Positions 58,402 through 64,000 of a stretch of DNA of 64,000 bases are shown piece by piece. Position 1 is the stretch's first letter. Each line of letters begins with the position of its first letter. The position numbers and the translations under genes are program-made. The notes below the pieces were generated by a model. That model was given only the letters and a program-made list of their open reading frames with translations, made no database searches and was not told where the DNA came from. This DNA is from Jackrogersella multiformis (lineage: Eukaryota > Ascomycota > Sordariomycetes > Xylariales > Hypoxylaceae), in contig CADCXD010000018.1 in assembly GCA_902806575.1 (NCBI GenBank), positions 2,046,001-2,110,000 on the forward strand, written 5' to 3'.

Positions 58402-60918
58402 ATGCATAGAGGTTCATTATTCGTGGCTGCCTTAGTGGCTGCCGCGTCGTTAGCGAGCGCCGAGCCTGAAAATAGACCAAAGATCTACTTCCCTAGGCAC
58501 ATCAAGAGGCAGTATACTAATCACACCATCACGAGTTCGGCGTCGCAGAGTTCCAACAGCAAATTACCAGATTCGAGTTCTCATTCTTCGACCAAGAAGG
58601 ACACAATATCCGACCTATTGTCTAGTCTTCTTGGGGGAATATCAGAAGGGGATGACACAACGGACTCGACGGACTCAACGACGGACTCAACGACAACAAC
58701 TTCGTCGATCGCTAGCGTATCCACAACGACTAGCGATGCCTCGGCGAGTGAATCCGAATCTGAAGTGACGACCAAGCCATCTGGTACTGCCGGTTCTACT
58801 GGAGGGGGATCTCCGTTAATATCCATACCACCGCTTAGCTTGGATCTTCCAACCTTGTTACCTAGTTCGGACTCAGAGACGACATCTGTTTCGGCTAATA
58901 AGACTTCGTCTGCGAGCGAATTATCCACAGAGACTACCGGTCTGATTTCAACATCTGCTGAGGCTACCAATGGCTCTACAATCGAAACCTCGGCCTCTGC
59001 CACAATCCCCTCTACCTCCTCAGGCATTTTGATTGCTCCTACGGGTGTCGTGACCCAGAGTTCGACGAGCTCTAGCGGCGGACTTCTCGGCGGCGTGACA
59101 AGCCTGGTTGGTGGAGTTACCAGTGTAGTTACCAGTGTAGTGGGTGGAGCTACAAGCGCAGTAGGAGATGTTACAAACGCTGTGGGAGATGTTACAAGTG
59201 CTGTAATAGGCGTTACGAGCGCCATCCTCCCGACGTCCACAGCGAATGCAACTGAATCTGCAACCGAGTCTGCAACCGAGTCAGCTACCGAATCAGCAAT
59301 CGAATCAAGCACCGATTCGCCCACCGGAACTACCACGGAGTCTAAGAGTGGTGGATTGTTGCCGACTCTGCTGTCGTCTTTGTTGCCATCGGTGACCCTT
59401 TTCCCGTCCTCGTCATTCCCTGGCACTGCTCCGACGACCTCTACCTCAAGCTCAAACACACCTCTTCTGACGTTGCCACCTATCTTGGGTACGGGTTCAT
59501 TGTCATTATCCGTCCCGGTGTCTATTCCGACGTCAATTGCCAACTCTACAGACTCTACTACTAGCAGTCTGAGTCTTAGTTTGCCTTTGACGACACCTAC
59601 AGTAATTGTTCCTGGCAACACGACAGCATCATCGACAGCATCATCGACAGCATCAGTGACAGCATCAGTGACAGCATCAGCGACAACATCAGAGACAGCA
59701 TCAGCCACCGATGCTACTAGTACGTCAGTCACTTTACCAACTGTCCCACTCAACACTACTGTTTCGACAACGGATTACCCTACCTCCAGCGTTGTTACTA
59801 TTCCTCTGAATACGACCGTACCTACAACCACTGCTCAGTCAACTACCTCCGAACCACCCAAGACTACTGTGTCCTCGACAATTTTCTCAACTAGTATCCC
59901 TACTACGTCCTCGTCCACATCGATACCCATATTTACGAGCATTCCCGTGATTGGTACGATTACAAACTCACAGTCTTGGCTTCCGACTACAATCATTGTT
60001 CAGCCTTCCACTAGCACTATCAGCACTGGTGGGCAGCCTACAATGACGGGAATTCCGACCAGTCTGCCAAAGGCAATTACCCCTTGGACGGAACCTCCCG
60101 AGCAGCCCAAGGACACGACGCTCATCCAAGTTTCATTCCTCTTTGGTGAGAACTATCAACATCTCGTGGATGAGCCTCTGGCAGCTTCTCAGATGTTCGA
60201 CCTTCTCCCTCAGGGGCTTGCCCATGGTGGTGGTTTTAGCACCGATAGGGTCGTGATGTACAGCATTAGACCTTATGACACTATCGCTATTCTGGGCTAT
60301 ATCACATCTCAGGCTATGGTCTTTTATCCCACTGAAAAGATTTCCCAGTTGAGCGATGATATCGGGTACCCGACTACCGCTTTGTACAACCACCCGAATC
60401 CCCTGGTGCACAATCTGACCAGCCAGATCAACCCCGCTATTGGTATCATGCCCGGTTCCCTATTGGATGGTGCTACGGGTTCTACTGGTGGTAGCGAAGC
60501 TGATCCAGCTGATACCGGTTCCGCCAACAACGATCCGTTCGATACTCAGGGTCCGGGGGAGCAGACAACAAGCGCGCAACAGGGAATGACAGCTGGTATT
60601 GCCGTGGGCGCCGCCAGCGTTGCTGGTGCTTATGGTGCCGCCATGTTTATCATCGCCCGCCGCTACAAGCGCAAGAAGCAGAGGCACCAGAGAAGCAGCT
60701 CCGTAAATTCGCCCTCCGATATGCGACAGGCTGGAAGCCCAGCTCTGATGGGCGGCGCGTTGCTGAGTCGGGACTTCACAAGCAACCCTGGCTACGGTGG
60801 AGTTGTAGGAAACACTCGCGACAGTCAGGGCAGTGGGAGGAGTGGGATGAACAGCTCGGCACGTACCGCGAACATTTCGGCGCCAGTCGCAGCTGAGAAC
60901 TCTCTTGGCTGGAACTGA
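58402..60918 (+). CDS. MSB2: Msb2-type signalling mucin (cell-surface osmosensor/MAPK pathway sensor)
   Basis: One exon, 838 residues. A signal peptide (about 1-20, MHRGSLFVAALVAAASLASA) is followed by a Ser/Thr-rich, heavily O-glycosylatable region to about residue 560, with several short tandem repeats. A conserved extracellular domain lies at about 573-690 (QVSFLFGENYQHLVDEPLAA, RPYDTIAILGYITSQAM, NPAIGIMPGSLLDG). One transmembrane segment is at about 728-752, followed by basic RRYKRKKQRHQR and a short cytoplasmic tail containing GSPALMGGALLS and ending AENSLGWN. The domain order, the RPYDT..LGYIT segment and the tail ending match what I remember of filamentous-fungal Msb2. Known role: surface and stress sensing upstream of the Fus3/Kss1-type (invasive growth, appressorium) MAPK cascade, with shedding of the mucin part. 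The large antisense open frame (59756-58581) is a by-product of Ser/Thr codon bias. Another mucin-like sensor is the main alternative. Confidence 0.8.
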   Translation: MHRGSLFVAALVAAASLASAEPENRPKIYFPRHIKRQYTNHTITSSASQSSNSKLPDSSSHSSTKKDTISDLLSSLLGGISEGDDTTDSTDSTTDSTTTTSSIASVSTTTSDASASESESEVTTKPSGTAGSTGGGSPLISIPPLSLDLPTLLPSSDSETTSVSANKTSSASELSTETTGLISTSAEATNGSTIETSASATIPSTSSGILIAPTGVVTQSSTSSSGGLLGGVTSLVGGVTSVVTSVVGGATSAVGDVTNAVGDVTSAVIGVTSAILPTSTANATESATESATESATESAIESSTDSPTGTTTESKSGGLLPTLLSSLLPSVTLFPSSSFPGTAPTTSTSSSNTPLLTLPPILGTGSLSLSVPVSIPTSIANSTDSTTSSLSLSLPLTTPTVIVPGNTTASSTASSTASVTASVTASATTSETASATDATSTSVTLPTVPLNTTVSTTDYPTSSVVTIPLNTTVPTTTAQSTTSEPPKTTVSSTIFSTSIPTTSSSTSIPIFTSIPVIGTITNSQSWLPTTIIVQPSTSTISTGGQPTMTGIPTSLPKAITPWTEPPEQPKDTTLIQVSFLFGENYQHLVDEPLAASQMFDLLPQGLAHGGGFSTDRVVMYSIRPYDTIAILGYITSQAMVFYPTEKISQLSDDIGYPTTALYNHPNPLVHNLTSQINPAIGIMPGSLLDGATGSTGGSEADPADTGSANNDPFDTQGPGEQTTSAQQGMTAGIAVGAASVAGAYGAAMFIIARRYKRKKQRHQRSSSVNSPSDMRQAGSPALMGGALLSRDFTSNPGYGGVVGNTRDSQGSGRSGMNSSARTANISAPVAAENSLGWN
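59095..59310 (+). repeat. Tandem repeats in the mucin coding region (GDVTSAV-like and TESA units)
   Basis: At about 59095-59230 the DNA encodes a degenerate 7-residue unit of the type G-x-V-T-x-A/V-V. At about 59250-59310 a 12-nt unit encodes repeated TESA. They lie in the extracellular Ser/Thr-rich part and would be expected to vary in copy number between strains. Confidence 0.8.
59625..59710 (+). repeat. 12-nt tandem repeat encoding TAS(S/V/A) in the mucin gene
   Basis: Units of the form ACAGCATCATCG/ACAGCATCAGTG are repeated about seven times and encode TASS, TASV, TASA and related tetrapeptides in the O-glycosylation region. Confidence 0.85.
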
Positions 60919-62958
60919 GTGAAAGTATACGACTTGCACGTCACATCCGTTTCATTTTAGTTATAGTTCGATACCCATCCAGAAGGCGTTGCCTGTTTCA
61001 AGCAGAAGCCACTGTGGGCAGCCTGCCTAAGGAATTGCGAGCCATGTGAGCATCCACTTAGGTTTTCTTGTGATTTACATTCTAAGACGGCCGGTTTATC
61101 AATGGGATATTTGAGTCTGCCGCCGAAAAAATAGTTACAAATCCTCGGCATCACTAAGGATCTTGCCCACCTTTTGCTGGTACAGATTTGATGACCGAGT
61201 AATTTAATCTAATGCGTTTGTTTGCACTTGTTGGGGGGCTTTTGGAGAGGAGGCAAGGTGCTTTGTGCCGGACTGGAGTAGCGGCTGAAGGAAGCAAAGG
61301 GATGTCGAAAAAATGATACTCTAGAGGACCCGGCGGCGAATGACTGACCGTGGAATTGTACATTTATGACTATCACGCCTGTTCCGAATATGAACGTCTG
61401 GTTCGAAATCTGGTGGTGAGGCGAAGAGCGCCGAAAAAAGACGAAGTTCTGTCTGCCGAGAGGTCCTCTAGAGCCATTTTGTGTAATGGTTGATATACTA
61501 TACCACGAATAGACGAAAAGAAAATATTAAAACTTCTCTTTCGGGAGCAACCAATGTCAGCGAGTTTTGCCTAAGTTTCTCTCAGGGGTAGCCCGGTTGG
61601 TGGTAATTTATTCTGAGACATTGAGACTCGTCTCCCAATGTATTTTAATATGCCTACCTATGTACCTTATATATACCCTAGGTAGGTTTGTAATTATTTG
61701 AGCCTGTGTAATAGATAACATAGGTCTTAACTTCTTTTCGATCTTTGGACATTTCTTTCTTCCTGTATTGCTTAGAAGCTGGTACACTAGAGTGCCTCCA
61801 CGATTTTATACACATTTCATTATATGCATGGATAGATGTTAGTCGTCGCGAGCCACGCATGTCACACGTACTCATCTCTGTAGCTTATTAGGTACCTTGG
61901 TAAGTCCGTAGGGAGCTCGAAGATCGTCGGGCCGAATGAAGCGATTATGTCAAGCCGCCTTCCCCAGGCCGGTAGGTAGTACCTATATAGTCTGTCTCAT
62001 CGTCGTTCGTTTCAACATCCAAAACTTCACCGAGATCGATCTAATGGCGAGATACCAATAGCGCTAGCAGGAATTGAAACCAGACCTAAGCTCGCTGATT
62101 GGCCGTACCATGTACATAAATGACTTTAAGGTTGTTTATTAGTTGCTAGTCTGGTCGGTTTTATGAGGGTTTCTGACTTAATATTACAACTATTCGACCT
62201 GAATTGTGCCTTTCTGACCTTGCTGTGAAAAGAATCTTCGAGAAGCACCCATGTAACGAATCGCCCTTGAAAATGGTAGCTCTCGCGAGGTCGTAGCCTT
62301 GAAGATGCGGATTTACTGTAGTTCACACCTTTTACTTTTGTAGTAAACGGAGTACCTACCAAGGTAGGTTCAGGGGTTTTGCTTGTTGTCTATATCCAAA
62401 CTATCGATTACTGGAGGAAACCCCCTTTGTTACAAAATTTTAGTATAAGCTCCTTATACACATAACGTCACGTTTATAACTGAGAGATATTGTAATAAAC
62501 CATAAGAGTTGAGGAAAGAGCTATTCATATTCATTTACCTAGGTACCTAGGTATCTTGGTGGGGTACCTAGTTAGATAGAGCTGGGGAGGTAGTATATCC
62601 GTAAATTCTCAGGTTGATTGGTTGTAGATTAATGTAACTGAACTGCATTATGTAAGTAGACGACGGGACTTAGACGGGACCTACCTAGTCGGATTTGCGC
62701 CTGACTCGCAGCAGCCAGCTCGTTCAAGGTTTGCAAGTAGCGAGATTACCGGCAACGACGCCAGTCATCAATAACTTCACCTTTTTTTCATCTTCTTTTC
62801 CTCAATCTCCCAACTAACATTGAGATAAAGCATCGCAAAATACGTAACGCGCCCCCTCGTTTTTCTCACAATCCTTAATCATTATCAATTAGTGACTGTG
62901 CCATCATTTATCGCACAGTCGAAAGCGAAATCTCCCCTCCAATCTTTCACACTACTTT
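60919..62958. other. Intergenic region, no gene recognised
   Basis: This 2-kb region contains the 3' end of the mucin gene and the promoter of the F-box gene. A CCTAGG palindrome run occurs near 62540. CT-rich DNA around 62780-62810 and A/C-rich DNA to 62958 look like a transcription-start region and leader. No coding frame with recognisable features was seen. Confidence 0.5.
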
Positions 62959-64000
62959 ATGCAACAAGAGCTTTCTGAGGTCTCAAAACAGATTCTACCA
63001 GACAGCGCTTCTCACTCCCACAAAACTCCTAGACAACATGGCATTCAGCACCATGATCCAAGCAGCCAAGCCTACCGCTATCTGCTACAACAGCCGCCTG
63101 GCAACATGTCGTCGCGCTCCTCACGAGCAGGCGGCAGCATTACTGACGGTGGAGAAGGTGTCGATCCAGATTCACTCGAAGAACAACTGTGCCGATTGAA
63201 TGATGTTCACGAGGAGCTAAACGCGACGCAGCCCAGTACACCAGGCCAGCGCATATCTGAATACGAGAATGCATTAATACCAGTAGTACCTAGACAGGCT
63301 CTAGGCTTCAAAGTCATTAAACGCGCTGACACGCGTTCCGATAATGTTCATCTTTCCGATTTTCCCAATGGTATATTATTCTCCGGTGCCTATTATTAAA
63401 GAAGATGAATTCTAACTAGAACCAGAGATTCTAACGCATATTCTATCCCACTTGCATCCCGACTCGCACGCATCTGTGGCCCTGGTTTCGAAACGATTTT
63501 ATGATTTGGTCACTACCCCTCACGCATGGCGCATGGCTTTCCAGCGATTCTTCCCTGGACAGGACGCGCTAGCTACGGCTGGTAAACCTCGAAATGGAAT
63601 ATGGGATCAAGAAGATCCAGATATTGTACGCTCAGAAGTTCGCCATTTTACGCGCCTAACCCCAAATGCCTCATGGCGTAGCGAATACCTTCTAAGAACC
63701 AGACTTCTCCGTAGTCTTGCTAAGGGCAAGCCGGGAACAATTTCTGGGGGTATAGGCTCCTCTTCCAGAACAAGCCAGTCCGGCAAGAAAGCAAGCGCGG
63801 TCCTGACCTATAACACCAAGCTCCCGTCGACAGTAACCCATATCCATGCCACCTTTAAGGCCAACGGGAAGAGGCAGCCCAGGGCAATCCATGGAGCTTC
63901 AGACATGGGTGTCGGAACTGTTAGCGATCCCACCAGTGGCAAGGTTGAGAAATGGGGCATAGATGACCACTTCGGCTTTGCCCAACTGAACGAGGTAGTA
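62959..64000 (+). CDS. F-box domain protein, 3' partial
   Basis: Two exons in the window: 62959-63370 and 63420-64000, joined over a 49-nt intron (GTATAT donor, TCTAACTAG branch/acceptor), giving 331 residues and running off the end in frame. The N-terminal about 135 residues are low-complexity. The F-box lies at about 138-180 (EPEILTHILSHLHPDSHASV, ALVSKRFYDLVTTPHAWRMAF) and begins exactly at the intron join. A conserved stretch follows (HFTRLTPNASWRSEYLLRTR, RSLAKGKPG, KRQPRAIHGASDMG, VEKWGIDDHFGFAQLNE), which I associate with large fungal F-box proteins carrying WD40-like repeats further on. F-box proteins recruit substrates to SCF ubiquitin ligases through Skp1. The start at 62959 is the first ATG of the frame. 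A later ATG at 63106 (MSSRSSRAGG) is an alternative start. Confidence 0.85.

Noticed and set aside
58581..59756. 391-codon open frame antisense to the mucin gene
   Set aside because: Ser/Thr-rich codons on the sense strand leave few stops on the opposite strand. The product is low-complexity Val/Asp-rich with no domain and lies wholly inside a convincing gene.

Overview
The window looks like chromosomal DNA of a filamentous ascomycete (Pezizomycotina, most likely Sordariomycetes). Genes are spaced by long intergenic stretches. Introns are mostly 50-170 nt, with GTRNGT donors, CTRAC-type branch points and YAG acceptors. The proteins are typical of moulds: a PPIP5K kinase, Prp22, an Msb2-type mucin, a PL4 pectinolytic lyase, GH76 and an ABCC transporter. 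Intergenic DNA is full of the palindromic words CCTAGG and TACCTAGGTA. All reading was done by eye; I ran no search, so exon models and family calls rest on splice signals, frame continuity and recognised motifs.

Layout. 1-4785 (+): inositol-pyrophosphate kinase Vip1/Asp1, 5' end outside the window. 4786-14600: almost 10 kb without a recognisable gene. About 14600-15525 (+): a long CT-rich leader with a likely leader intron and a 54-residue Cys/His-rich microprotein. 17873-19271 (-): a MOSC-domain (mARC-like) protein in a GC-rich pocket. 21458-24094 (-): secreted rhamnogalacturonate lyase (PL4, RglB-like, nine exons). 26939-28268 (+): GH76 alpha-1,6-mannanase-like enzyme, divergent from the lyase. 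31261-34887 (-): intronless DEAH-box splicing helicase Prp22. 36784-42192 (+): ABCC transporter, eleven exons. 42335-44245 (-): unusual protein kinase, seven exons, convergent with the transporter. 45613-46444 (-): FKBP12, six exons. 46445-58401: about 12 kb without a recognisable gene, including an AT-rich block. 58402-60918 (+): Msb2-type signalling mucin. 62959-64000 (+): F-box protein, 3' end outside the window.

The genes do not form an obvious biosynthetic cluster. Housekeeping functions (Vip1, Prp22, FKBP12, F-box protein) are mixed with surface, environmental and carbohydrate functions (Msb2, ABCC, PL4, GH76). The two secreted carbohydrate-active genes are a divergent pair and may respond to related signals. 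The two items most worth a second look are the tiny zinc-ligand-rich protein beside a very large regulatory-sized desert, and the kinase whose catalytic loop reads HMDIHLQN rather than the usual HRDLKxxN. I saw no tRNA, rRNA, CRISPR array or intact transposon.
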